Positions 25,064 to 34,057 of a stretch of 64,000 nucleotides of DNA are shown here, one piece after another. The notes under the pieces were generated by a model. It saw nothing but the letters and a program-made list of their open reading frames with translations, was not told where the DNA came from and did not search any database. The stretch's first letter is position 1. The number at the start of each line of letters is the position of its first letter. Origin of the DNA: JBJYIN01 sp046237015 (GTDB lineage: Bacteria > Pseudomonadota > Gammaproteobacteria > Enterobacterales > Enterobacteriaceae); NCBI RefSeq assembly GCF_046237015.1, contig NZ_JBJYIN010000001.1, forward strand, positions 310,001 to 374,000, written 5' to 3'. Both the position numbers and the translations under genes were made by a program.

Positions 25064-25669
25064 GTTTTCGTCCTTTTGCTTCTGGGATTATGCAGTGTAC
25101 GCACTTTCGCGGCAGACACTTTATTAATTCTGGGCGATAGCCTCAGCGCGGGCTATCAGATGCCAGCGGCAAATGCCTGGCCGGCACTACTGAATAAGCA
25201 ATGGCAAACACAGCAGAAGCCCACCACCATCATTAACGCCAGTATTAGTGGCGACACGGCCGCACAAGGACTGGCACGTCTTCCGGCTTTGCTGGAACAA
25301 CATCAACCGCGCTGGGTTCTCATCGAACTGGGCGGTAACGATGGGCTGCGGGGCTTTCCTCCACAAAATATCGAGCAGGACCTGACCAAAATCATTACGT
25401 TGGTCAAACAGGCCAAAGCCGAACCGCTGCTGATGCAAATTCGGTTGCCGACCAACTACGGACGCCGCTATACAGAGTCGTTCAGCAACGTTTATCCGCG
25501 ACTGGCCAAGCAGTTTGCCCTTCCACTCCTGCCCTTTTTTATGGAACAGGTTTATCAAAAATCGGAGTGGATAATGGAAGATGGCATCCATCCCACCCGC
25601 GATGCCCAACCGTTCATTGCCGACTGGATGGCAAAACAGCTGGAACCCTTAGTTAACCATGAGTCTTGA
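24998..25669 (+). CDS. tesA: Multifunctional acyl-CoA thioesterase I/protease I/lysophospholipase L1
   Basis: The 223-residue periplasmic SGNH hydrolase cleaves acyl-CoA and other thioesters and esters. A signal peptide ends about FAA (residue 39). The catalytic serine is in GDSLS (Ser48), the oxyanion residues are in GGND, and the Asp/His pair is in DGIHP. An ATG 21 bases upstream is possible; MMNFKNVF at 24998 matches the E. coli start. The signal region is longer than that of E. coli by about 12 residues. It is divergent from and overlaps ybbA. Confidence 0.95.
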   Translation: MMNFKNVFHMPGLGCWAGLRKHVFVLLLLGLCSVRTFAADTLLILGDSLSAGYQMPAANAWPALLNKQWQTQQKPTTIINASISGDTAAQGLARLPALLEQHQPRWVLIELGGNDGLRGFPPQNIEQDLTKIITLVKQAKAEPLLMQIRLPTNYGRRYTESFSNVYPRLAKQFALPLLPFFMEQVYQKSEWIMEDGIHPTRDAQPFIADWMAKQLEPLVNHES

Positions 25670-25698
25670 TAAATAGGGCTTTTGAATTAGGTAAAGTT

Positions 25699-26475
25699 AT
25701 GCAAAAAACGGTGTTAATTACCGGCTGTTCCAGCGGGATTGGTCTGATCGCCGCGCAGGCTTTACGCTCGCGTGGCTACAGAGTATTAGCTGCCTGTCGT
25801 CGGGACGATGACGTCATGCGCATGGTGTCGCTGGGTTTAGAAGGTATCAAGCTGGATCTGGATGACCCAGTAAGCGTAGAACACGCCGCTGCGGAAGTGA
25901 TTAGACTGACCAATAATCGGTTATATGGATTATTCAATAATGCCGGATATGGCTTATATGGGCCGCTAAACACGATTTCTCGCCAGCAGTTTGAACATCA
26001 ATTTTCCAGTAATCTGTTCGGTACACATCAGTTAACACAACGGTTGCTGCCAGCCATGTTGCCACATGGCGAAGGACGAATTATTCAGACCAGTTCAGTC
26101 ATGGGATTCGTCTCTACTCCCGGACGTGGCGCTTATGCCGCTAGTAAATTCGCACTGGAAGCCTGGTCAGATACCCTACGGATGGAACTACATGGCACGG
26201 GTCTTCACGTTAGCCTGATCGAACCTGGACCACTCAGCACACGTTTTACCGATAATGTCGATCAGACCCAAACGGACAAGCCGGTCACGAATCCCGGCGT
26301 CGCCCGGCGATTCACGCTACCGCCGGAAGCGGTTTTACCTAAACTTTATCACGCATTAGAAAGCTCAAGGCCCAAACTACGCTACCCCGTGACGCTGGTT
26401 GCCCATGCATTATCATGGTTACGCCGCTTGTTACCTGGACGCTATCTGGACAATGTATTACGCACCCGTTCTTGA
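25699..26475 (+). CDS. ybbO: SDR-family oxidoreductase YbbO
   Basis: The 258-residue short-chain dehydrogenase has the NADP loop GCSSGIG, the NNAGYG motif and the catalytic YAASK. In E. coli YbbO is an NADPH-dependent aldehyde reductase acting on medium and long-chain aldehydes. A TTG start 33 bases earlier, inside the tesA end, is possible, but AGG lies 8 bases before the ATG at 25699. It is in the tesA-ybbO-ybbN cluster. Confidence 0.93.
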   Translation: MQKTVLITGCSSGIGLIAAQALRSRGYRVLAACRRDDDVMRMVSLGLEGIKLDLDDPVSVEHAAAEVIRLTNNRLYGLFNNAGYGLYGPLNTISRQQFEHQFSSNLFGTHQLTQRLLPAMLPHGEGRIIQTSSVMGFVSTPGRGAYAASKFALEAWSDTLRMELHGTGLHVSLIEPGPLSTRFTDNVDQTQTDKPVTNPGVARRFTLPPEAVLPKLYHALESSRPKLRYPVTLVAHALSWLRRLLPGRYLDNVLRTRS

Positions 26476-26536
26476 AGCGACCTATTTCGCCCCAATATTT
26501 GCCCCTAAGCGAATCAAGAAATGAGAGAGAACACTC

Positions 26537-27397
26537 ATGCTAGAACACCAAGCCACTATCATTGATGTCAACGAATCCAACCTGCATCAGGTGCTGGAGC
26601 AATCCACGGCATTACCCGTGCTATTTTATTTTTGGTCCGAGCGTAGCCAGCACTGCCTGCAACTGGACCCTGTACTGAATAAACTGGCACAGGAATATGC
26701 CGGACAATTCATTCTGGCAAAGGTCGACTGCGATGCCGAACAACGTGTCGCGGCACAATTTGGTCTGCGAGCCATTCCAACCGTTTATCTGTTCAAAGAT
26801 GGTCAACCGTTGGATGGGTTTCAGGGACCTCAGCCAGAGGAAGCTGTTCGCGAGCTATTAAAACGAGCATTACCCAAAGAAGAAGAGCTAAAAGTTGCAG
26901 AAGCACAGCAGCTGATTCAGGAAGGCAACCTACCAGAAGCCATGCCGTTATTGAAAGAAGCCTGGCAATTAAGCCAACAACGCAGCGATATCGGTCTGAT
27001 GTTGGCGGAAGTTCAGATTCAGCTTAACCGTAGTGAAGACGCGGAGGCGGTACTGGCGACGATCCCATTACAGGATCAGGATACCCGCTACCATGGTCTG
27101 ATCGCACAGATCGAATTACTTAAACAAGCGGCAGATACGCCTGAAATTCAACAATTGCAGCAACAATTAAGTGCAGATCCTCAAAACGCGGAGTTGGCCG
27201 TACAGCTGGCGTTGCAACTGCATCAAGTCGGACGTAACGAAGAAGCGCTCGAGCTATTGATGAGCTTTCTGAGGAAAGATTTGGGCGCGGCTAACGGCAA
27301 TGCGCGCAAAACCATCATGGATATTATGTCTGCTCTCGGCACCGGCGACGCTCTGGCTGCACGCTATCGCCGTCAGCTCTACTCATTATTATATTAA
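26537..27397 (+). CDS. cnoX: Chaperedoxin CnoX (YbbN)
   Basis: The 286-residue protein fuses a thioredoxin-like domain (about 1-115, with SERSQHC in place of the redox CXXC) to tetratricopeptide repeats. In E. coli it protects and shields oxidised proteins after hypochlorite stress and associates with GroEL. Missing the usual WCGPC is normal for this family and marks a holdase rather than an oxidoreductase. GAGAGA precedes the ATG. It closes the tesA-ybbO-cnoX run before a palindromic terminator. Confidence 0.95.
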   Translation: MLEHQATIIDVNESNLHQVLEQSTALPVLFYFWSERSQHCLQLDPVLNKLAQEYAGQFILAKVDCDAEQRVAAQFGLRAIPTVYLFKDGQPLDGFQGPQPEEAVRELLKRALPKEEELKVAEAQQLIQEGNLPEAMPLLKEAWQLSQQRSDIGLMLAEVQIQLNRSEDAEAVLATIPLQDQDTRYHGLIAQIELLKQAADTPEIQQLQQQLSADPQNAELAVQLALQLHQVGRNEEALELLMSFLRKDLGAANGNARKTIMDIMSALGTGDALAARYRRQLYSLLY

Positions 27398-27406
27398 TTC
27401 GTTTGT

Positions 27407-27435
27407 GAAACAGGCCAGATTATCTGGCCTGTTTC
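27407..27435. terminator. Bidirectional terminator between cnoX and yfaY
   Basis: GAAACAGGCCAGA pairs perfectly with TCTGGCCTGTTTC across a three-base loop, between the convergent cnoX and yfaY stops. The stem is long and GC-centred with AT ends, typical of a two-way terminator. Confidence 0.8.
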
Positions 27436-27478
27436 AACATGGCTTCCCAATACGGGGAAACCGCTTATGTCAGGCCGA

Positions 27479-28675
27479 CTACAGCGTAGTCAAAACCGTA
27501 ATCCAGCCATGTCCACCATAAACAGACCAGCCATTTAACCAGCGACGCAGCATGTTCATGGCAAGCATCGCCACAACCTCTTGATGCGTTCTCAGGCTAT
27601 AGCGCTGAACGTTATATTGTATTGCCTGAGCAAACGTCCCTTGCGGAGTATGTAACGCAATGACCAGACGATCGTCATATCTGGCACCTACCCTCAATGC
27701 TAGCTGAGCGTTATGACGTTCTGCCAGTTGACGGGTTTCCTGCGCAAACTGCTGTAAATTTTGCGAATCATCGCCATTAACTCGTAACTCGCCACCGGCT
27801 AATGGCACACTGGCTGACTGCAACTGCCAATTCAGTAACCCAGCGGTAAAATCTTCGCTAACCGCCAACTGAAGCTCACGCTCAGCCAATCGACGTGCTA
27901 ATTGAGCAGGCAGCCCTTCCGTCCCCTCAAAAATAATATTTTCACCGGCGACGATGCGAACCTGTTCCCATAATTGTTCCATTGCCGTGCGCTGTGCGGC
28001 AGGACCGGTCAACTTTAACTCAATAATCGGCATAGAAGAGCGATAGCCTAACACCACGCCTGGAGGGAGAGTTTCGCCATCCAGTTGACTTGCCAAATCA
28101 CTTTCAGAACGGCCAAACGTGGTGAGCCGTAAACATAACGGTGGCTCAGCAATGGCAAAACGATCGCGCAGACGTGGCATGATCTGCTGTTCTACCATCA
28201 CTTTGAACTCTGACGGCACACCCGGAGTAAAAAACATCAGGCACTGATTAAGTTGCAATGCAAAACCACACGCCGTACCAACGGGGTTATCAACCATTTC
28301 GGCACTGGCCGGGATCTGTGCCTGTTTACGATTACTGGGTGCCATTATCCGGCCACGTTCAGTGAAAAAGGCCTCCATTCGAACCAACCATTCGGCATGT
28401 TCAACCAACGCTTCCCCGGCGGCGGTCGCTGCCGCTAACGCACTGAGATCGTCACTGGTTGGCCCGAGTCCACCATTAACAATCAAAACATCCGCAATCT
28501 GGCTACGTTGTGTAATCGCGGTCACCAAAGCATCAAGATCATCACCAACCGTCATACGGCTGGTCATCGGTAATCCCTGTTGAAACAAATAATCCGCCAG
28601 CCAGGCCGCATTGGTATCAATAATCTGACCGTGCAGCACTTCATCGCCAGTACATAACATCTCGACCCTAAGCAT
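27479..28675 (-). CDS. yfaY: CinA-like protein YfaY (NMN amidohydrolase-like)
   Basis: The 398-residue protein has an N-terminal MoCF/molybdopterin-binding-like domain (TGDEVLHGQIIDTNAAWLA, then VNGGLGPTSDD) and a C-terminal PncC-type domain. In the related PncC, the C-terminal domain deamidates NMN; in YfaY this part is divergent and activity is doubtful. Length and sequence fit E. coli YfaY (400). It is transcribed away from tyrP. I see no obvious operon partner. Confidence 0.92.
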   Translation of the reverse strand: MLRVEMLCTGDEVLHGQIIDTNAAWLADYLFQQGLPMTSRMTVGDDLDALVTAITQRSQIADVLIVNGGLGPTSDDLSALAAATAAGEALVEHAEWLVRMEAFFTERGRIMAPSNRKQAQIPASAEMVDNPVGTACGFALQLNQCLMFFTPGVPSEFKVMVEQQIMPRLRDRFAIAEPPLCLRLTTFGRSESDLASQLDGETLPPGVVLGYRSSMPIIELKLTGPAAQRTAMEQLWEQVRIVAGENIIFEGTEGLPAQLARRLAERELQLAVSEDFTAGLLNWQLQSASVPLAGGELRVNGDDSQNLQQFAQETRQLAERHNAQLALRVGARYDDRLVIALHTPQGTFAQAIQYNVQRYSLRTHQEVVAMLAMNMLRRWLNGWSVYGGHGWITVLTTL

Positions 28676-28828
28676 CTTTTATATTCCTCGTGATAGCGCT
28701 TGATAACCGTCATTCTTTGGGCGAATGGAAGGCATTGCTCACTTTAGAAACTCAACTCGCGAAACACAATATTTCTTTATTGAGATGACAGATTCCACCC
28801 TTATCCCTGATAAGCAAAGGGGATTGAA

Positions 28829-28892
28829 TGTAAAGATTATATTACACCCTTCGTAACAGCGTTTTGACAGATATCACTGGATATTTTACTCT
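28829..28892 (+). promoter_or_regulatory. tyrP promoter with two TyrR boxes
   Basis: A strong TyrR box TGTAAA-N6-ATTACA lies at 28829-28846 and a weaker box CGTAAC-N6-TTGACA at 28852-28869. The second half of the weak box is itself a perfect -35 (28864-28869), followed after 17 bases by TACTCT (28887-28892) as -10. In E. coli tyrP, TyrR bound at adjacent strong and weak boxes represses with tyrosine and can activate with phenylalanine; the same geometry is seen here. Confidence 0.8.
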
Positions 28893-28937
28893 GCTGCCAA
28901 AAATATCCTGGCTGTCGTTTTATATTCAGAGGGAAAG

Positions 28938-30146
28938 GTGAAAAATCGTACTCTTGGCAGTATTTTTATCGTCGCTGGCACAACAATTGGTGCAGGTATG
29001 CTGGCGATGCCTTTGGCAACATCAGGTGTAGGGTTTGGTACAACACTCATTATTTTAATCAGCCTATGGCTGCTTATGTGTTATAGCGCTTTGTTACTGG
29101 TGGAAGTCTACCAACATCAACCATCGCATACCGGATTGGGTACGCTTGCCAAAATTTATCTTGGCCGCTGGGGGCAATGGATTACGGGGTTCAGTATGCT
29201 GTTTCTGATGTATGCCTTAACAGCGGCATACATTAGCGGAGCGGGTGAATTGCTTGCCAGTAGCCTGAGCCAATGGAGTGGCTACTCGTTCCCACTATCA
29301 GCGGGGATCCTACTCTTTACGCTGGTTGCTGGCGGTATCGTTTGTATCGGTACGTCCTCGGTCGATCTCTTTAACCGTATTTTGTTCAGCGGAAAGGTTC
29401 TCATGTTGATCGTGATGTTGGCGGTGATGCTCCCCCACATCCAACGAGTCAATCTGCTGACCATGCCATTACAACAAGGTTTAACCTTATCCGCTCTGCC
29501 TGTCGTCCTCACTTCGTTTGGCTTTCACGGTAGTATTCCCAGCATCGTTCATTACATGGGGGGAGACAGTCGCAAGCTACGCCGTATCTTTATCATTGGC
29601 AGCGCCATTCCGCTTATCGCTTATCTGTTCTGGCAATTAGCAACGCTAGGTGCACTGAGCTCCGCCACATTTAATGGCATCTTGACCGATCATGCCGGAC
29701 TCAACGGCCTCATGCAGGCTATCCGAACCATTGTCGCCACACCTCGCGTTGAATTAGCCGTGCATTTGTTCGCCGATCTGGCGTTAGCCACATCGTTTCT
29801 TGGCGTCGCGTTGGGGCTATTTGACTATCTCGCCGATCTCTTTAAACGCGGGAATTCGGTAAAAGCGCGGGCACAGACAGGCGCACTGACATTTACCCCG
29901 CCTTTGATATTTGCGCTGTTTTATCCACAAGGATTCGTGATGGCGCTTGGCTATGCCGCGATTGCACTTGCCGTGTTAGCGTTGTTGATCCCTGCCCTGC
30001 TCGGCTGGCAGATACGGAAGCATCATCCCGATGCCAGAAAGACACCAGGCGGCACACTGGCATTATCGCTGGTTTTTCTCTGTGGATTAAGCATCATTCT
30101 GATTCAATGTGCGATGGTCGCAGGCTGGCTACCTTCCGTTAGCTAG
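28938..30146 (+). CDS. tyrP: Tyrosine:proton symporter TyrP
   Basis: The 402-residue protein has 11 membrane spans and belongs to the aromatic amino acid/HAAAP family. The start MKNRTLGSIFIVAGTTIGAG is near-identical to E. coli TyrP. The start codon is GTG at 28938 with GGGAAAG ahead of it. TyrR boxes upstream fit tyrosine control. An 18-bp palindrome, CCGTTAGCTAGCTAACGG, spans the stop codon. Confidence 0.95.
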   Translation: MKNRTLGSIFIVAGTTIGAGMLAMPLATSGVGFGTTLIILISLWLLMCYSALLLVEVYQHQPSHTGLGTLAKIYLGRWGQWITGFSMLFLMYALTAAYISGAGELLASSLSQWSGYSFPLSAGILLFTLVAGGIVCIGTSSVDLFNRILFSGKVLMLIVMLAVMLPHIQRVNLLTMPLQQGLTLSALPVVLTSFGFHGSIPSIVHYMGGDSRKLRRIFIIGSAIPLIAYLFWQLATLGALSSATFNGILTDHAGLNGLMQAIRTIVATPRVELAVHLFADLALATSFLGVALGLFDYLADLFKRGNSVKARAQTGALTFTPPLIFALFYPQGFVMALGYAAIALAVLALLIPALLGWQIRKHHPDARKTPGGTLALSLVFLCGLSIILIQCAMVAGWLPSVS

Positions 30147-30160
30147 CTAACGGCTGATCT

Positions 30161-30189
30161 AGAAAGAGCGCGATATACGCGCTCTTTCT
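30161..30189. terminator. Bidirectional terminator between tyrP and yfaZ
   Basis: AGAAAGAGCGCG pairs perfectly with CGCGCTCTTTCT across ATATA, between convergent genes. The A and T ends give U-rich tails on both strands. Confidence 0.85.
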
Positions 30190-30214
30190 CGGCATTCAAT
30201 ACTTCAACCAACAA

Positions 30215-30757
30215 TCAGAAATTCAAGCCGACGCCGACATAAGCGGAGTCCGCCAGTTTATTATCTGAACGGCCACTCTCTCCTGCCATGTTGATGTAAC
30301 GATAGCCTACATCCACGTTTAATGGCCCGAAAACCTGCCAGCGAACGCCCGCTTTACCTTCAACATAGTGATCAACGTGGCTGGAAAATGCATCCGGTGA
30401 ATAATAACCTTCGCCGTAAACAGCAAAGTAGCGGTTAATCGGCCATTGCAGACCACCGCCCAGCGCCAGCGCATGACCATCGGTGCCATGATCCTGATTC
30501 AGATACATCGCTTTACCGCCAAGGGTCACTTTCAATGCGCCAACAGGAAAGGTATAACCCAGTCCAAAGCCATAAACATCGTTGCTATTGTCACCGTGAG
30601 CGTAACTCACGTTACCAGCCAGCCCCGGCATACCTAGACCGAACCCCACATTGGCACTCGAATAATCGCGTCCTGCTTCCCCTGAAAGACTAATAGCCTG
30701 TACTGAGGCACTGGCAAACAGCAACCCTCCGGCACAAGCCATGATGAACTTTTTCAT
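30215..30757 (-). CDS. yfaZ: YfaZ family outer-membrane beta-barrel protein
   Basis: The 180-residue protein has a signal peptide ending SVQA (about residue 21) and alternating amphipathic strands ending in an aromatic residue (SAYVGVGLNF), as in outer-membrane barrels. Length equals E. coli YfaZ; function is unknown, though a porin role has been proposed for the family. An in-frame ATG 45 bases upstream would put extra residues before the signal peptide; the ATG at 30757 is chosen. Confidence 0.88.
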   Translation of the reverse strand: MKKFIMACAGGLLFASASVQAISLSGEAGRDYSSANVGFGLGMPGLAGNVSYAHGDNSNDVYGFGLGYTFPVGALKVTLGGKAMYLNQDHGTDGHALALGGGLQWPINRYFAVYGEGYYSPDAFSSHVDHYVEGKAGVRWQVFGPLNVDVGYRYINMAGESGRSDNKLADSAYVGVGLNF

Positions 30758-30835
30758 TACAATATCCTTAAAATAATCATTAAACACGCGAGTCACGCTC
30801 AACGCCTATCCCGCGTGATTTTACCGCAATCGTCC

Positions 30836-32236
30836 TTATGCTCCAGCACGATTTTGATATTCTGTTTGCGCCCATACCTTAACTTGCTGGCGAGAGATTT
30901 TGATGCCGCCATTTTTCAATTCTGCAGGTAGCACATAATAAGCAATCGGACGCTGAAACCCAGCGAGTTGCGGCAACAGCCAATCACGGATCGTATCCAG
31001 CGCCGTATTCTCCGCAACGTCCACGACGGCAACCGGACGCTGGCCAAATTCAGGATCATCGACGGGTACCACACAAGCTTGCTGAATATCTGGATGAGTT
31101 AACAGCACCGCCTCGATATTTTCCGGCTGAATGCCTTCCCCACCGCTGAAAAACTGATTATCCAAACGCCCAAGAATATGCCATTCTCCCGCGTCAAACG
31201 CGCCACGATCTCGCGTATGAAACCACCCTTCTTCATCGACCAACGGAACAAGTTGACCATCACGCCAATAGCCAGAAGCCAGCGTACGTCCACGCAACAG
31301 CACTTCCTCACCCACCAGACGAATTTCGCGTCCGCGCAGTGGTAACCCCACGCCAGCTAAGCCGTCTGCACGTTTAGCACATACCGTGGAGGCTAATTCC
31401 GTCAGACCATAACCACACCAGCAACGTACGCCGTGAGACTCGGCCTGCTGTGTCAGTGCCAACGGGATCATTGCCCCCCCTAACAACACCGATCTGAGCG
31501 AGGATGGCAGAGTATTGTTGACTAACAGTCGCCAGAGTTGGGTCGGCACCAAAGAGGCATGGGTACAGCCCTCTAAAGCCGACTCCAGCGATTGCTGCAC
31601 ACGGACAACGATGGTCGCCCCAGCGACCAGACACCGCCATACAATCCCCTGACCGGAGACATGAAATAACGGCAATGATAAGAGCCAACGGCCCTCGGCG
31701 GAGAAGGCCATCAAGTCCAGCACGCCTTCTGCGCTGGCCAGATGGGCAGCAAAGGTATGAGCAACGGCTTTAGGCATTCCACTGGAACCAGAAGTCAGCG
31801 TCAGTGTTGCTAATTGGTCGGGTTGCCAACTCGGCTGGGCAGGCGGACAAGCTGAAGAAGGTGTATCTGACTCACAGGATAAAACGATCAAGTCAGATGG
31901 CAACGATAGCTGATCCGAACACAGGCCATACTGCATATTAAGCGTAGGCAGCAGGTCTGCGATTAAAAATTCAGGTAACTGAGGATTAAGCGGTAATAAG
32001 CGCGCACCACATTGCAGTAGAGCAAGATAGCTGCATAGCATTGTCATGCTATTTTTACCGCGTAACACCACACCACTGCCGGGAGTCACGCCTTGCAGTG
32101 TAAAGCTGGCGGCCAGTTGATTCACTCGAATGGCAAGCTGCTGCCAGCTCCAATGCGTTTCTCCCTCGATCAATGCAGTGGAAAGCGGCGTCTGTCTGGC
32201 CCAATAATGCCAAGGCCAGTCGGTCAGGATTGCCAT
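30836..32236 (-). CDS. menE: o-Succinylbenzoate-CoA ligase
   Basis: The 466-residue adenylate-forming enzyme activates o-succinylbenzoate with CoA in menaquinone synthesis. The AMP-binding loop TLTSGSSGMPKAV and the GYGLTE motif are present. Its start overlaps the menC stop by 13 bases, and it is the last gene of the menF-D-H-B-C-E run, the same order as in E. coli. Confidence 0.95.
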   Translation of the reverse strand: MAILTDWPWHYWARQTPLSTALIEGETHWSWQQLAIRVNQLAASFTLQGVTPGSGVVLRGKNSMTMLCSYLALLQCGARLLPLNPQLPEFLIADLLPTLNMQYGLCSDQLSLPSDLIVLSCESDTPSSACPPAQPSWQPDQLATLTLTSGSSGMPKAVAHTFAAHLASAEGVLDLMAFSAEGRWLLSLPLFHVSGQGIVWRCLVAGATIVVRVQQSLESALEGCTHASLVPTQLWRLLVNNTLPSSLRSVLLGGAMIPLALTQQAESHGVRCWCGYGLTELASTVCAKRADGLAGVGLPLRGREIRLVGEEVLLRGRTLASGYWRDGQLVPLVDEEGWFHTRDRGAFDAGEWHILGRLDNQFFSGGEGIQPENIEAVLLTHPDIQQACVVPVDDPEFGQRPVAVVDVAENTALDTIRDWLLPQLAGFQRPIAYYVLPAELKNGGIKISRQQVKVWAQTEYQNRAGA

Positions 32237-33195
32237 ACTAGTTCCAATTGCTCGACCGACAACAGTGGCAACGAACTGTCAGGCCAGGGACGTATTATCT
32301 GCGACTGCATCAATTCCAGCGTATCCAGACCCGGAATGGTGTCTGGCGTCAGCCAATGTGCCAACCGTGCCAACTGTGTCAGCCCCAAGCTGGACTCAAT
32401 GCTGGAACTGATCACCGCCGTCAGCCCGACTTGATGAGCCTCCTGCACGAGTTGCTGACAACGGGCAAGGCTCCCAACCAGGGTTGGTTTGATCACAATC
32501 GCGCTCACGCCCGGTTCCGCTTCCACACAAAAATCGGCTTCGCGAACACTTTCATCCCAGGCGATATGAATACCCGTTTCCTGCGCAAACTCACGAGATT
32601 CCTGACGTGTCTTGCAAGGTTCCTCGAGAAACGCGATACGGGCGCGCAATTCTGGCGCAACATAACGAGCAAATCCATCCGCCTTAGTTCGAGTCCAACT
32701 CCGGTTGGCATCCAGACGCAATTTCAGGTCGGGTAATGCTTCTAGCAGTACGTTAACGATCATGCCATCACGCACGGCTTCATACAGCCCCACCTTCACC
32801 TTTGCCACTTTTTCACCGGGCAAAGCCTGAAGCATGGCAAATAGCTCGTCAGGATCGCCATTACACAACGGTGCTTTACGGTAATCCGCCGTTGTCGGCA
32901 ACTGTTGATCCAGTTCCGCTTGTGCGCAGCTCAACCCAAACGCAACGGACGGCGGCAAATCATCAGACAACGCATCGCCCGCCAACCAGCGCTTAAGCTG
33001 CTCAAGCGTGGCTGACTCGGCCTCGGCCAACGTTTCCAGGCTAAACTCCGGCAGGGGGGCGATCTCGCCCCAACCTTGTTGCTCACCCTGTTGTAAACAC
33101 ACGATCAATCCATCGCGGGTTTTCAGGCGCTGATGACGTAACACCACGCCCGCTTCCATCGGCACACAGTAACGATATACCTTAACCTGGCGCAT
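32224..33195 (-). CDS. menC: o-Succinylbenzoate synthase
   Basis: The 323-residue enolase-superfamily enzyme dehydrates SHCHC to o-succinylbenzoate. The catalytic lysine in KVKVGLYE, the metal ligand Asp in RLDANRSW, Glu in FLEEPC and Asp in AWDES, and the second lysine in IVIKPTLVG, are visible. It overlaps menB by one base and menE by 13. Confidence 0.96.
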   Translation of the reverse strand: MRQVKVYRYCVPMEAGVVLRHQRLKTRDGLIVCLQQGEQQGWGEIAPLPEFSLETLAEAESATLEQLKRWLAGDALSDDLPPSVAFGLSCAQAELDQQLPTTADYRKAPLCNGDPDELFAMLQALPGEKVAKVKVGLYEAVRDGMIVNVLLEALPDLKLRLDANRSWTRTKADGFARYVAPELRARIAFLEEPCKTRQESREFAQETGIHIAWDESVREADFCVEAEPGVSAIVIKPTLVGSLARCQQLVQEAHQVGLTAVISSSIESSLGLTQLARLAHWLTPDTIPGLDTLELMQSQIIRPWPDSSLPLLSVEQLELVWQS

Positions 33196-34052
33196 TACGG
33201 ATTCCGTTTAAATTTGCTGAAATCTGGTTGGCGTTTTTCATTAAAGGCATTACGCCCTTCCTGACCTTCGTCAGTCATATAAAACAGCATGGTGGCATTA
33301 CCAGCCAACTCCTGCAAACCGGCTTGCCCATCACAGTCGGCATTCAACGCTGCTTTCAGGCAACGCAAAGCCATTGGGCTGTTCTGCAACATTTCACGGC
33401 ACCAGCGCACGGTTTCCTTTTCTAATTCGGCCAACGGAACCACGGTATTAACCAACCCCATATCCAGTGCCTGGGCAGCATCATACTGGCGGCACAAGAA
33501 CCAGATTTCACGGGCTTTTTTCTGTCCCACGATACGTGCCATGTAGGAAGCACCCCAGCCGCCGTCAAAAGACCCCACTCGCGGACCGGTCTGCCCAAAA
33601 ATGGCGTTCTCAGCCGCAATGGTCAGGTCGCACATCATATGCAGAACATGCCCACCACCGATGGAATACCCTGCGACCATCGCCACCACTGGCTTAGGGC
33701 AGGTACGAATCTGACGTTGGAAATCCAATACGTTCAGGTGATGCACACCGCTGTCATCCTGATAACCGCCATAGTCGCCGCGTACTTTCTGATCACCACC
33801 GGAACAAAATGCCTTATCTCCTGCTCCCGTGAGAATAATCACGCCAATCCCATCATCGTAACGCGCATTCTCCAACGCATGGATCATCTCTTTCACCGTC
33901 TGCGGGCGGAAAGCATTACGGACTTGTGGACGATTAATGGTGATTTTGGCTATACCATCCGTCGATTTATGAAATAGGATATCGGTAAAATCGCCGCTGC
34001 AATCGTGCCATTCAACCGGGGCATAAAGCAGTTCTTCACTGGGATAAAGCAT
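33195..34052 (-). CDS. menB: 1,4-Dihydroxy-2-naphthoyl-CoA synthase
   Basis: The 285-residue crotonase-fold enzyme cyclises o-succinylbenzoyl-CoA. The oxyanion-hole and substrate segments (GAGDKAFCSGGDQKVRG and GYSIGGGHVLHMMCD) are intact, and the length equals the E. coli protein. It lies between menH (5 bases) and menC (1-base overlap). Confidence 0.97.
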   Translation of the reverse strand: MLYPSEELLYAPVEWHDCSGDFTDILFHKSTDGIAKITINRPQVRNAFRPQTVKEMIHALENARYDDGIGVIILTGAGDKAFCSGGDQKVRGDYGGYQDDSGVHHLNVLDFQRQIRTCPKPVVAMVAGYSIGGGHVLHMMCDLTIAAENAIFGQTGPRVGSFDGGWGASYMARIVGQKKAREIWFLCRQYDAAQALDMGLVNTVVPLAELEKETVRWCREMLQNSPMALRCLKAALNADCDGQAGLQELAGNATMLFYMTDEGQEGRNAFNEKRQPDFSKFKRNP

Positions 34053-34057
34053 AGGTA

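Noticed and set aside
30135..30152. Perfect 18-bp palindrome over the tyrP stop codon
   Set aside because: It is self-complementary without a loop and next to a much stronger terminator; no function can be supported beyond chance symmetry.
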